A stretch of 64,000 nt of DNA from Trileptium ribeirensis (taxonomy: Eukaryota; Nematoda; Enoplea; Enoplida; Thoracostomopsidae): the NCBI GenBank assembly GCA_030248225.1, contig JASANE010012312.1, positions 41,588 to 105,587 on the forward strand, read 5' to 3'. Positions within the stretch are counted from its first letter, which is position 1; the number at the start of each line of letters is the position of its first letter. The notes below the pieces were generated by a model that did no database searches, had not been told where the DNA came from, and worked only from the letters and a program-made list of their open reading frames with translations. Both the position numbers and the translations under genes were made by a program. Shown in pieces: positions 30,306-42,559 of this stretch.

Positions 30306-31560
30306 TAACTAACTTCAAATTGTTGGAAACTTTTTCAAATTTAAAATTTTCAATATTTTAATTGAATTTATGAGCTGTACATCATAAGGAACTATGAGCT
30401 AAACCTTCCACATAAATTTCACATTTTCCTATATTCTCACACAAAATTGATTCTTACCCTAAGTAAAGAGTCCAATAAATCCGAAAATATTTAAGAGATG
30501 TAACAGCCTGAGATTGTTGGGCAATTCCATGGGATATACTAATTTAAACAACAAAGGGCTGATTTTCGCATTTCCGATTTTAACAATGGAAATTAAATGA
30601 ACCCGACTTGCAGGTATCCTGTCGATCCCACAATATTTTTATGTGTGCAATAAAATTATCATATGTCATAAAGAGTTTTGTTTTGAAAGGAAAGAACGTA
30701 TGTGCACCAGGATATGCCAGGGACAGTGGTCAAAATACTTTTATCAACCATTCTTTTGCTTCCACAATTTCAGTGCCCAATAGGTGATCCCGGTACGAAT
30801 ACCTATAAAATTAATTGTATTTTATATATACAAGATCATGATGCGTAGTGTATGGTGCGTGTCAGGACGGTCATGCGGCACAGTATAGAACGTTCGCGAA
30901 TTTGGACCTGGATATTTCGTAGCGACGCTACGACGCTTGAAAAGATCGGTTCTGGCAGGCATACGTAACTGTATTGTTGGTACATGGATACTGTAACATT
31001 TTAAGGAGATAAAAGACGGCGAAAAGAATCCGGCAAAACTCGAAGGAATATCGAAGGAATAATGCTTTGCGCATGAGTGATCTAAATTTCCAAGTTATTT
31101 ACTGCATGTATAACTAGTTTACAATTGCCATGGGGCCGGCCTTGCGGGCGCTGGGGCATCGGAATGATGCTCCGCGCCCGTAACTGCGTGAGCCCGAAAT
31201 GAAAATCGCGCTTTTTTCAAAAAATTCAATTTCCTTCGAGCTCGACTGGTTCCCCTACCCACCAGGCGCTCTCTACATGATATCAGTTTCTTGTTGGGTA
31301 GTTGCTTTAGTTTGTATTGTATTTATCTGTTACGTGATTAGCAAAAAATGGGGATCAGAAGGACACAGGATGAGTGGGCGATTTTTGTGGAATGTGTCAA
31401 CCTGGAGTCAGTTGCGACCACTGCCCGGGGTCTAGTCAACAACAAAATAACCGGTGAAGCCACCATCAAGTGTAAACGGTGTTTCAATACAGTGGCTGGT
31501 GGTGCTCAAGTAGCTCCAGGTTCGTCAGGAATTTACATGCATTCAGTCATAATGTCATAA
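30306..31560 (+). repeat. Fragment G: second copy of the retrotransposon 3'UTR/LTR junction
   Basis: Bases 30306-30498 resemble 8810-8971, including AAGTAAAGAGTC close to AAGTAAGGAGTC and TTTAAGAGA. Both lead straight into TGTAACAGCC (30499 and 8972). Downstream blocks also match copy E: the GATGCTCCG hairpin (31145-31180), CTCGACTGGTTCCCC (31239 with 10530) and GTGTCAACCTGGAGTCAG (31387) with the GTGTTGACCTGGAGGCAG block at 10703. The shared junction is the best evidence that 8972 is a true LTR edge. Confidence 0.6.
31145..31180 (+). other. 15-bp hairpin in fragment G
   Basis: CGGGCGC pairs GCGCCCG and GGGGCATC pairs GATGCTCC (one G-T pair), with one bulged T and loop GGAAT. It is the counterpart of 10434-10469. 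Confidence 0.65.
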
Positions 31561-32339
31561 TATCTACACACATATCCTTGGAGAATCGCAAACGAAAATT
31601 AAGAGAACCGGACGAAGCCATTTGCAAACCAGATCGAGGATGAGAAATTGCAAAACAGTAATGTACGGTCTCCGTTGACGCATTTTTCAAGATTCGAAAT
31701 AATTGCCCTCGTACTTTTCATACTACTGAGGATGACCCATCCTTGAAAACTTCGACGTGTATTTTCCGTGCAGCTACGGTAGGGAGAATCGTTTTATCTT
31801 GGATAGCAACTAATATCGGTTGCGCAGAGACGTCCCTTCCGCATGCAGGGTGACGTGTCCTAGCCTATATGACGTTACGTCCCACCCAGCTCCCTATAAC
31901 GCTTCAACGAGAATGCTGTTTTGGTACTTAGCTATCGGAAAACACTTATGCATGATTAAAATTAAGCTGCGTGGCCTTCCATCGCCTATTGAAATCAGTG
32001 TACACGAAATTCATTAAATTATATGAGAACAAAAACTGTGGCTTTTAGGTAGTGCATCCAAAACGTAAATGAACAATAAATGGACTGCTTGCTGATTGCT
32101 TCTGAAGTGTTAGCGGACACCTTACTTCTCGACTAAAGGTTAAAGTCGTTAATTTCCGATTTTGTTATCGAACGCAAACACGGCAGTTTTCCGTTTTATA
32201 ATCTTGTTTGGAAACTTAATAATCTACTGCCATAATTATATTCAAAACGTTCGCTAACGCAGTTCTGTAACAGTCTATTATAAAATACAAAAGTCTCTAA
32301 TAGCTATCCATTTGAATTTCAAATATTTAATGGTTGGCT
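31561..32339. other. No recognisable gene
   Basis: AT-rich sequence with a 65-codon ORF of no known type. No clear repeat was identified. Confidence 0.4.
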
Positions 32340-32350
32340 GTGAAAGATTT

Positions 32351-32380
32351 TTGTCTCTTACAGTTGGCTGTAAGAGACAA
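32351..32380. repeat. 13-bp perfect inverted repeat
   Basis: TTGTCTCTTACAG (32351-32363) and CTGTAAGAGACAA (32368-32380) are separated by TTGG. Looser copies of the arm (TTTCTAACAGCC and AAATCTGTTACAGC) follow within 60 bp. Function is unknown; this could be the core of a small fold-back element. Confidence 0.75.
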
Positions 32381-32439
32381 TAGTTTCTAACAGCCGGCCA
32401 TTGGAAACAAAAATCTGTTACAGCAAGCTCACCATTGGC

Positions 32440-32656
32440 ATTGGTGCCCCCTCAATTAGGATATTGGTGCCCCCTTCAGCTTGATATTGGTGCCCCCTCC
32501 AGTTAGACATTGGTGCCGCCTACAGTTTAATAATGGTGCCCCCTCCAGTTTGACACCGGTCGCCCGATCCAGTTTAATATTGGTGACCCCTCCAATTTGA
32601 TAGTGGTACCACCCTTCAGTTTGATATTGGTGCCCCCTCTAGTTTGATATTGGTGT
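32440..32656 (+). repeat. 24-bp minisatellite, about 9 units
   Basis: The consensus is ATTGGTGCCCCCTCCAGTTTG plus ATA or close, with scattered substitutions. The unit length equals that of the 16468 array, but the sequence is unrelated. Confidence 0.95.
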
Positions 32657-33714
32657 CAAACGAGCATTAACTAATGGGAAAGAAGTTAAAAACGATAATT
32701 ATATACTATTTTATAGAAGTTATTAAAAAGTTATGCAAATTACTATATTATAAAAATTGCATTTTTACAGGTTGATATGAGTTCTTTAGTTTTTGGTTAC
32801 CAATTTGCTCAGATTTTGCCAGGATTCCAACTATTGAGCTTTTGTAGTTTTAGCTGCTAATTTTGTTATTGCGTTCTCCTTTTACTTTCTATATTTTTGC
32901 AATGAATACTATTAAAGTCCTGAATACGGGATACTCTACTTGTTGCTACAAATTTTCGAGACACAAACCGGTGAACGATACCTATGGTTTATATAATTAA
33001 TAGAGATTCACTTTAGGAGAATCTTTATGCGTCGTGCACGCTAAGATGCGTGCACAGGTGCAAAGCTTTAACACCCACTCGCTGCGATACTACGCAAAAT
33101 AAGGAGAATGCGGTGCCATTACACGCGAGTTACAAATAACGCACAGCTATCACCACATCTCTTGCGATATAGCAACCATTATTTCTGTGCCTGACCTGCA
33201 ATGGTAGCGACCATGTCCGCAACTCGTTTGCCACCATGATGCCAATATCTACAACGCACATACAATGCTGATAGCCATGCCTATCAAACGACTGTATCCA
33301 CAGCCGGCGGGCGTGGAATCGTAGCGACCATGAGAAAATTTTATAAAACAAAAATTTGGTAAACAGAAATTAGATAAGCTTTCTAAGGCGTTCCAAGATT
33401 AGACGTTCGAATATATTGTATTTGATGCATGAATATTTCCACTACATATCATCGTCATAAATGGCCATACGGGTTTGAGGTTCTGACTATAACATAACTA
33501 GATTACAGCATATTATTAAACCTCACTGCAGTAGGCATGCTTTACGGTTTACGTCCCTCAGGAACCGCAACTGATACAGCTAATGTTGTAACTGATTTCT
33601 GGAGCACGTTGTTACTGTATCATATACTATTTCTTTTCGATGACATAAACAAAGTGCTTTGTACATTATAATTACATGTTTATTTTACAGAATCGGTAGA
33701 TACTTTATTTTTTT
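32657..33714. other. No recognisable gene
   Basis: AT-rich, with only shadow-sized ORFs. No RNA gene or repeat edge was seen. Confidence 0.4.
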
Positions 33715-33842
33715 TGTTCTCTCCAGGGTCGTACTAGCATAGCTTAGCTATTCATTTTGTTTACGAAGGGGCGGAAGTGGCTGTGCGTTTTTGTCACGAG
33801 CCGAAACAGGCCCTAGGTGCACACATCTTAAGGTAAATGATG
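33715..33842 (+). mobile_element. Remnant of the 47835-49572 type inverted-repeat element (one end only)
   Basis: The blocks AGCTTAGCTATTCATTTTGT, GTCACGAGCCGAAACAGGCC, CTAGGTGCACACATCTTAAGG and TAAATGATGC follow the order of the right end at 49450-49572. The left end was not found. It abuts TTTACGCTAAG, the loop of the conserved hairpin of the long repeat family, as if it had inserted there. Confidence 0.6.
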
Positions 33843-34950
33843 CTTTACGCTAAGTTTGGCTATTGGCAGTTGTTCAAAATGGGCGTGTTTAGTACGGTTA
33901 TGTATGTTATGTATCATATATTTGATTTTAATGCACTCGAATCTCCTTCTCCACTTCTCCGAACGAATCTTCCCCTACCACCATCTTTCAATGGATATCT
34001 ATAATGCCTGAAGTGACATGTCTTATCATTTGCTTCGATCGCTTTAGTCAAGTCATCGCGGTTGTACTCTTTTCTTCTCACGGGTCACGAATCCCTCACA
34101 GGAATCCGATACTCCGCTGACAATGCTCCACCATCGGATAACTAACGACCGCTATCAGGCCTCGTCGCGCTCTTCGGTCCACCAGCGGACAGCAGTAACT
34201 TGTTCGTTCGTTGTTTATTTGCCGTCGAACATTTTTCGCGACCTTTTGGCTGCTCTTTTGATTTTTTGTGTCGTTTCTTGTCTGCGACTTCTCGGTCTTC
34301 CCTTTTGTCTTTCATCGTCTTTTTCTTCCTCTCTTTCTCTTTTCGTCCTCGCATTTTTCTTACCCTTTCATTTTTGATTAAATTATAATAATTATTATTA
34401 GTAATGTTCGTTAAAACCTACATATATATTTATACATAAATGGGCTAGACGTACACATGAAATAATTAATATATATATGAACAAAATGACCACATATATT
34501 TACCGAAATTTATAAGTTTTATGAGATTTCAGAGGTATACATATATTATGCATATATACATAGCGGTGAAGGGGAGGTTTGGAGTCCGGCCGTGGTCCTG
34601 GTGGGTCCCGGGCGGTGGTGTTCTCTCGGCGGGTGGTTCCTAGGGGCGTTTGGACCCCAATACTGGCGTGGATTCCACCCGGTGACTTAGTCCCTTCGTA
34701 GAGCATCTGAGCTCTAGTTTCCTGGAAAGGTACCAATGGAGATAAATACAAATTTTTAGACAAATAGGTAAACGTTTAATGTCTACACGTCTATCTGTGG
34801 CACGCATTGGAATGGGGCTACGGGTTCTTTTGGTAAACGTAAAAATTCTTAGACTTGAGGTATGTAAAAGGATTAGACTGTTTGTATTTCGAGTTACAGC
34901 ATAAATATCACAGACGGGAGAGCAGACGGTGGTCACAGCATAGCTTCATA
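33843..34950 (+). repeat. Long repeat copy C, part 1
   Basis: It begins with TTTACGCTAAGTTTGGCTATTG, split by position at 33845-33866, which is the loop and right stem arm of the conserved hairpin of copies A, B and D. A polypyrimidine stretch (34240-34375) and a TA-rich stretch (34415-34500) follow in the family order. The block CCTAGGGGCGTTTGGACCCC, then GGATTCCACCCGGTGAC (34640-34685), matches the complement of 27545-27595 in copy B. Confidence 0.55.
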
Positions 34951-36379
34951 GACGGTATTATTTCTAATGTTTGTTCGCACCTGGGCGATCAGCTCGTGTG
35001 TTTCCGTACAACAATCTGATTGATTTTTTGTTATATACGTATTTTCTGCAGTTATATCTCGGGAGAGATTGTCTATGCACCAGTAAAATTAAAATGCGCC
35101 CAGTCATAATCCTATTTTGCGACATCCGATCGGTGACCGCAATGTGTTGTTATGAAACAAACTGCGGTTGTGCCACCCATTTTTGGCTAACGATATTCGG
35201 TCGGATTGCGATTTCGTGATGCAAAATTGAATTTTGTAGTCGAACTAGCAAATTTATTTTGCTAATTCGTATCAAAATGATTAAATAACACGCCGAAAGC
35301 GTATCGTAGCGATAGTTGACGCTCTTGAATCCACCGCCTTGGTAACTTCATGTTCTTAAACTGAATACTCGCTCGTTGAGGTGGTAAATCATGTTATGCT
35401 GCTGCTATCTCCTTCATTAACACGAAAACAGAAAACAGAAGCGTTAACACGAAATAGTTCGCGAACAGTAATATTCAATATCACTAAAGCAAATACATAA
35501 AATGATCTTAATACCAACGATTTATAACAACAGAATCTGACATTAAATGTAAATATATTTTCTAGACCAACACATATTGTGTTCGTGATCACTTGGTCAG
35601 AGTATTATGATACGCTGTGTCAAATCATATTGTTTCGCAGATACATAACTCAGACCCATAACACTATGCAATATGATCATACATGGTAATCGCCTAGGTT
35701 TCAGGCGGTAGCCGGAGTCGACGGGGATGTTCGCGAACAGTTACGTTTAATATTATTCTAATTAAATCAAATGAAATCCGCCATAATGTAGTCATGTTTG
35801 AGAACAACAAAACAGTGTCGGCTGTTCGCGAACAGTGGTGCGATTCACTATTCTAATTAAATTGAATTAAATATCCCACTCGCATAAGTCATTCATGTTC
35901 GCGACCAACAATCGATACCCGCACGCTACCTAGTCCGCATTTTTGTTCGCTAACAAAATTTGAGGTCGGGTGCTATACTGTTCCCGAATGACAAGTTTCA
36001 AATTAAAATGGTGTAAAATTATGATCAACAACAACTTAACAATTTCATTAAAATGTTTGGTAACATTATTCATCCGGTTTGAGGCACGTGACGCAAATGT
36101 TTTTGAACCGTTTGAAGATGGATATGGGATCCCCAAAAAACGTTCGACTGCCGATTTTTTTGAAAATGATAAAAGACGATTGTTGGTGGGCGTATACAAA
36201 GTGTAGTCTGCCATTAGACAAGATCGGACGTATCGTCGGATTGAAACAGTCTATTTCATTGTCATTTTCATGATAGTTTCTAAGTTGTTAGAATAACTTT
36301 CGACCCAGACGGCATGTTAGTTTACAAATCAATAGGGCTTCAATTTCAAATGTGAAATTATAGTTTCAACTTCGACCAA
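34951..36379. repeat. Segment interrupting copy C, with repeated TGTTCGCGAACA palindromes
   Basis: The palindrome core GTTCGCGAAC appears at 35456, 35730 and 35823 (there as 14-bp CTGTTCGCGAACAG). Degenerate forms lie at 35896 and 35941. ORFs here (at most 94 codons) lack motifs. The same palindrome returns at 39233, 39322 (core only) and 39363. Boundaries were set by loss of similarity to the long repeat family and are approximate. Confidence 0.5.
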
Positions 36380-39120
36380 AAGCTGCAGGTGTAAATTTTC
36401 TCGGGTCCAGGCGCCACCGGTTTACGGTTGGCCGACCAGTACAATAAACTATACAATATTATGATTGGACCCGAAGCTCGAAACTAAAGAAATCGAAATA
36501 TAGTTGGAATTTAAATGTGAATGTTAGGCGAAAAAAGTTGAACCGCTCTCTATAGACGAATCAGTTAGACTTCCGCAGCATGAAGTTCAGTTGACTTTAC
36601 TGACCGGCTCCGTGGCTTTATTGAATAGGTGTGTTTGCGACGTATTTTTTTTGTTTTCTTCTCTGTACATGGGTACGGCTCGATGGTGGGTTTGGTGTGG
36701 ACGCGGATTATTCCATTTCAAACGTTCTAGCGGTCAGGGCTTTATTTCCCCCGAGGCCCAATTAGACGTATGTACGTGCTCGCGTACACACATGTACCTA
36801 TCAATGCATGAAATGTTAGCGTTGAATGTAGCCAGTTGCTCACTCCCATCGAGTGGATTCTGCGTCGGCCTTCGCGCAAAACCCACCTTGTTCCTGAATT
36901 GCTACATGGTGAGTTGCTTGGTGTTCTTTTAGATGGTCGACTTCTGATTTGTGTGATTTGAAAATGATTACTAGCCGAAGTCTTTCTAGTTTGTCATGGT
37001 TTTAGGTAGACCCTAAAATCACTGGACGCAAATAGGGTCACGTTTTACAAGACTATTGAGCTGAGCTAGCCTTGTAGAATTTTTGCTGAGATGGCCACGG
37101 TTAAAACTTTCTTTAGAAAAAATAACTGAGAACCTGATTACATTTAGGTGTCGCTTTTGGCTTTCTCGTTTGGGAGTTCATTTCAAAATTTGTAGCTTAG
37201 TAGATTGTTCGTCGCTTATACCGAGTTTGGGGCTCAACGGATTCGAGATGTAAGATAGAGCACGGGTGCTATCGCGGGCCTCCACCAAGTCTAACGGTTG
37301 GGTGAAATGTTACGATTCTTATCTTGAGTTAGGTCTATTTTGGACTCAAGCCCGCTTTTGAGACTAGGTTTGACCTTCGGGCCAGGGTTTCATGACGGAG
37401 AAAATTGTACGATTTGAATTACTTGAGTCTAGTAGCTATCGATTCTGGAAGAGGGCACTCATGCTTTGTTTTGTTTTACTGGCTTTTTTGTGTTTGCGTG
37501 GCTTTTTACATTCATCTTGTCTTTGATTTTGTATAATATATGCACAATTATATGCAATATGCAAAATCTAACATTCTGATAGTAATACTAGTGTTGTAAT
37601 ATAGTTGAATATCTAAAGAAACTGATCTAAGAAAATCACATAGTTTGAGTCGCAACTAGAAAATAATAATTCAATTAAAAACAGTAATTCGATTCTAATG
37701 TCATACAGACACTGTGCTATACCGGCACCTAAGGAGCACATACGTAGAGAACCAGGTGCTCATAAGATGCGTTCGGATTCCGCAGATTTCGAGCGTTCCA
37801 TGGTCTACCTATTTCAATAGGAAGCTTCTTGTCAAATTACAAACAAAATCGAAACAATCACTTCTCAATGAATAAATTTAGTTTTGGGCATAATTGAATT
37901 AGGAAAATTCTTTTTCGGACTTCAAGCAGTTGGCTCTGAAAATTAGGTGTTTATCGTTGCTTAGGCGGCATTAAATACAATAGACCACGGTCTACTCCTC
38001 GCTTCGAAATGAGGGTGACTGAAAGTTACTCAAACGAAATAGGTAAGGACTGACGGTTGGCTGGAACAACCCGGCAACCTACATGATCCTTCCTATGACC
38101 GTAAGCTTAAGCCAATAGGGTACAAACCACGCATCTGAAGCGAGACCAAGAGACCACTTGGAACACAATTACAATAAATTGAGGACACCCAAAATGTCTC
38201 CACGCCCTCCCATATAAACATAAAAAATGCCAACAAATTGTATTACATGAGGCCACAATTTTTAGGATAGATCCGACGAAAAGGTTCCGAATGTTTCGTA
38301 TTCAAATGTTATAGGATAATCCAAATTGAAGTTACCGAGCGCTCCGCCCATAAGTTTTATAGAATACTTTACGCCCAAAATTGCCGGAACCCCACATCTT
38401 AGGATTACTGAGTAATTGGGGCAAAATTAGTAAGCGCTTCTGACTCGAATTTGTATTTGGCGTAGGCATCGCTGGCAAATAATTATAGGTTAGAGACGCG
38501 TCCTAGCATCAGAAATGTAGTCGTTTGCTTGCTTCACAGCCAACCAGTAAAAGCTTTAAATTGTCATCATAGGCCGCTATATACTCGATCGAAACAGCAT
38601 CGAATTTACCTAGGCCCTAGTGAACGTCGGCTCATGGACCGGCACTAGAGTATGTAATTTCAGCTTCTTTTCGGTACGGATGGTATCCCTAAGAACTATA
38701 AAAAAGTAAAAAATTTAGCCTAAGCCATAGGGCGCGTAATTGGGACAAAATACAACGCATAGTTCACCCACCAACCGGTAGAAGATTAAACCTGATCTGT
38801 GGAAAATTTAGACCTCAGACTGGGTGGACGTAAAACCAAGCCCCTTGAGTTTTCACAGCGACTTGATCGCTGAGTTTTTACATTTTTGTTTTATCATGGC
38901 GGCCCTTTAGGCTTTCAGTCAGCATCCACATATATGTTTCAGATTTAGATTCAGTTTCAGGTTGGGTGTTCTCTCTCTCTACACATCTTTGTACATGAGT
39001 AAACTTAATGTGACCCCGCCAACTATCCTAATCTGTCATTACCGATATCGAATCGCAAACCTTTCTTGCGGAAAACAGGGTTAATTTCAGTCGGTTTTCC
39101 GCTAACCCAAAATTGTCAAA
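36380..39120 (+). repeat. Long repeat copy C, part 2
   Basis: Blocks shared with copy A in order are: CTTTACTGACCGGCTC (36596; A 19400), CCGAAGTCTTTCTAGTTTGT (36975; A 19838), GGCCACGGTTAAAACTTTCT (37093), TTTGTAGCTTAGTAGATTGTTC (split, 37188-37209; A 20034) and TTGATCGCTGAGTTTTTACA (38863) with GGCCCTTTAGGCT (A 20776). No ORF is supported; the 113-codon ORF at 36591 lies on these shared blocks and has no domain. Confidence 0.6.
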
Positions 39121-42100
39121 ATTAAATTCAACTGCCAGAAATTAGACTTTGTGTTCGAACAGAATTTTGGCGATTTCAGTTTGCAGAAATTCTGTTCCCT
39201 GATGTATTATCATTTAAATTTGGATTGTACAGTGTTCGCGAACAAATTTAATGCAAAAGTGACGTCACAATCAAGTCGACAAATTTTCGTTCTCAAACAT
39301 TTGGGTAATTTTATTTCAATTTTCGCGAACACTAAATGGTTAGATTTCAATCGCGAGCGCTGTGTTCGCGAACAGTTTTAAGCCGAATTTCAATTCACCA
39401 AAAAGCGTTTCGTAACAAGTTTAATCCAAAAATACAAAATAGGATGGTTGCCGGGGTCATTTTAAATTTACTCGCGCATTAGTATCAGTGATTGGCACGA
39501 TGACTGATTCGCTCGGGCTCGATTGGGTTGGGCCAACCCAAGTGAAACATCAAAATTACGAACGTTGGTGCGGTACGCTCTGCAGTAGAAACGCATCGCG
39601 CAGCACAAAACACGACACAGAATGACACAGCACAGCGACAGCACAAAACACGAAAGGGCGGAAGAAAAAGGGGAGAAAATAGTAACAAAGAAGGAAAATT
39701 TAGTACTTGGGATCGAGAGCAGGACGACGAAGGGGGACTGAAGTTAGAGTTGGGTCGAGAATGCTCACGGTAAAGAGGCCTAATTGAGGATGATTCCGGG
39801 TGTTAGGGTTTTTGAGATAAATGTTAGAAATTTATGGAAATTTGAGCCCAATTTGGGCACAGCCACAAGAGCTTAACTTATACTTTAATTATAGGGCGGT
39901 TACAAGACCCAGTAAATTCATTCGGTGCAATAAAACAGGTTTCGGTTAGCGAGGGGATCGCCGAAAATCGTATAAATCTCCCTCCCACCACACCAAAATT
40001 GTCGTTGAAACTTTAGGTGCGAGCAACACCTAAAAGTGCTTGGAAGTGCTCCCACGCCAACTATAGCACAGCTCGGCCAATTTTATACCACAAAGATCTT
40101 TATCAGTGTGGTACAAGGCCGATTCGTGGCATTAGGCTAGTTTAAAATCGCCCCTGTAGCCCGCGTGAGCCTTGGGTATATTGCTACTCTTAACCGACGC
40201 TTGATATCCTAAGCTTACTTATAATTAAATTTTTCAACACAGCGAAGACCGTTTATTTAAGCAAACGTTAAATAATTATAAAAAAATAACAATAAAATGT
40301 CGTAGCGCCAATTACCCGACTGGCAGCAACCTTGAGACAACTGAGACCTCAAGACAGCTGCTCAGCCTCTTATGGCAAATTCGCGGAATCAAAAATATAA
40401 ACAAAAATCTAAATTTACCTCAATTTTTGAAATGATTTGCGTTAGCTCTGAATTCCCAGAATTCACACATAAAAATGAACCCAATTAAAAATCCCACTTT
40501 ACACTCAAATCGACATGGCAATGTAAATTCACTCATTCACAGGGAACAATAAATGCAAAAATAAATTCAAAAATACAGAGCAATGTTGGACAAATTTTAA
40601 TCAAAACATAATACTGTACCAAAAACTGTCCCAAAATTAACAGGATTTCGAAATATCCAGAACCAACTATTAGTTTTACATTGCCATTTGCCACACCCGA
40701 AATCACATGTTATGCACATCTCAATTATATACACAAAAGCACGCTTATGCACAGACTTTACCCAATTTTTACAGTAGAGATACACATATTTTACACGACA
40801 AATTCACACCAAAATCCTCTTACAAATTATATAAAAGCATACACATCAAACATTAATTTGCCACTTAAGATAAAATCATTATAACAAGTATGTGCTTAAA
40901 TTGGTCATCAACAGTATCCCAAAAAGTGTTTCGCGGTCGTAGAAATACAGACCGTTATCCCTGGAGGATCTTTACCAAATAACGAACACAAAAATAACGA
41001 AAAGTTGAAGAATACTGAAAGATTCCCCAAGGATTCGAACCCGCGACGTTTCGCGTGAGAGTCTTAACCAGTCGACTACAGAAGATCTGAGATCTTCGTA
41101 AACTGCCATGCACAAAAGCGAAAAACAATATTTTACATTTTTCGTCATTTGTCAGACTGTATATAAAACATAGCAGAAACCTATTGTTTTCGACTTTTGT
41201 ACTGGCTGTACATTATAAACTTTGCTCTTGTCAGAATTGTGCAAGAAATTTATGGTGAACCTAGGTTGAAATCCACTTCCCCCAGTTTCGAATATTGGGG
41301 TTTTAGATCCCTTACCGACAACAAGGGAATGGGTACAATTTATTAAAGACACTATTTTAATTATTAGCTGACGTTTTATAAAAATCAGTTTTGGTGGGGG
41401 GCATCATTAACATTGGGGGGAGGGGGCGGCTATATGTCATTCTTCTTTTATGATTAGGAACATTAAATTAGGTTAAAACAACGGAATTACATCTTTTACG
41501 CTGTTACATCCCTAAGACCAAATTCGCTACTCGAGATAGGGGTCAACTTCGGCTTGCCGTAACCCCGTTCTAAATTATAAATTACGACCCTGTGTTCTAT
41601 CTCGATAAACGACTAATAAGGCGACACAAAACGCACCTAACGAGCAGACGCAACTAAAATAGGCTGCGCTTCCAGGGCTCATAATAATACTCGATGCTTC
41701 GGCTTACGATGAAAGTTAGTGTAAGTCTTTCCAAGTTAAAGACCACCAGGATTTTCCCAAAACGCCCTGTTTACGGGGCATTTAAGGATCACATTTTGAT
41801 GACTAGAGCGCAAATATATCATCCGGTTGGTGGTTTGATTCATGCCCCATCCGTTAAATAGCAACTCCCGGGTGACGTGAATATAGGGCAAATTCACAGA
41901 ACATTAGGAACTGAAGAGAAAATAACAGATCTTTGTCATCTAGATCGATTCATATGATGGTATCGCTCGTGCGATGTGAAATTGCTAATGAAAACCTGAC
42001 GCTGGCACTGTAGACCTACTGAATGGGAGTATGAGTCCCTTGCAAAGAAATCCCAAGTCTGGAGTTTATAAAGCGATATAAAACTGTTAGGGTGGAAGAA

Positions 42101-42559
42101 CGTACAGGTTGCAACACCAGGATCCACGTAATGTTGATGAATTTCCCCATTCAAGCAGGACTATTCGCTCAAGAAATTTACCACATTTTTGGGAAGTAAG
42201 GGGCTACCGTTCTCGCACTTGGCATCGCATTGTTCACGTCTCTGGGCGATACAACTAATCGTACAACTACGGATATACAGAAGCCTTTGGTTAACACAAA
42301 AGAAATGATCTTGGTTACATGGAATGTACTTAATTCCGGGAGTGATCCACCTCGCCCAAAGTATTAAGTCATAGTCACCTCATGGCAGCGTTTAATACCT
42401 GTTATATTTCATACATGATTGGGCAGCCGTGAGTATAATAAATTGTGAGAACTGCCGTGAGATTTCCCATCCGGGAGACAAAGTAGAGTTATTATTTAGG
42501 GCTACCAACACTATATAACATCTATGGGGATAGGGATGCGTACCCAAATCACCAAATGT
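39121..42559. other. Mixed AT-rich segment interrupting copy C
   Basis: It holds three TTCGCGAA palindromes (39233-39374), a tRNA-like remnant on the minus strand (41021-41088) and a CTGTTACA at 41501-41508, which on the minus strand would read TGTAACAG like an LTR start. It also holds G-rich runs near 41390-41430. No gene is recognised. Confidence 0.4.
41021..41088 (-). pseudogene. tRNA-like sequence (degenerate tRNA or tRNA-derived SINE head)
   Basis: On the minus strand it shows a D-arm like TAGTCGACTGGTTAAGAC and a T-arm/B-box GCGGGTTCGAATCC at about the right spacing for polymerase III boxes. The acceptor ends pair in only about four of seven positions, the T stem is broken at two pairs, and the anticodon arm does not fold convincingly. 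It is therefore not a working tRNA. No second copy of the unit was seen in the window. Confidence 0.4.

Noticed and set aside
32440..32656. A CRISPR-like array of regularly spaced repeats
   Set aside because: The units are contiguous 24-bp tandem repeats without unique spacers, in a eukaryotic repeat context.
41021..41088. A functional tRNA gene on the minus strand
   Set aside because: Box-like elements are present, but the acceptor and T stems are mispaired and no anticodon arm folds; kept only as a degenerate tRNA-like sequence.
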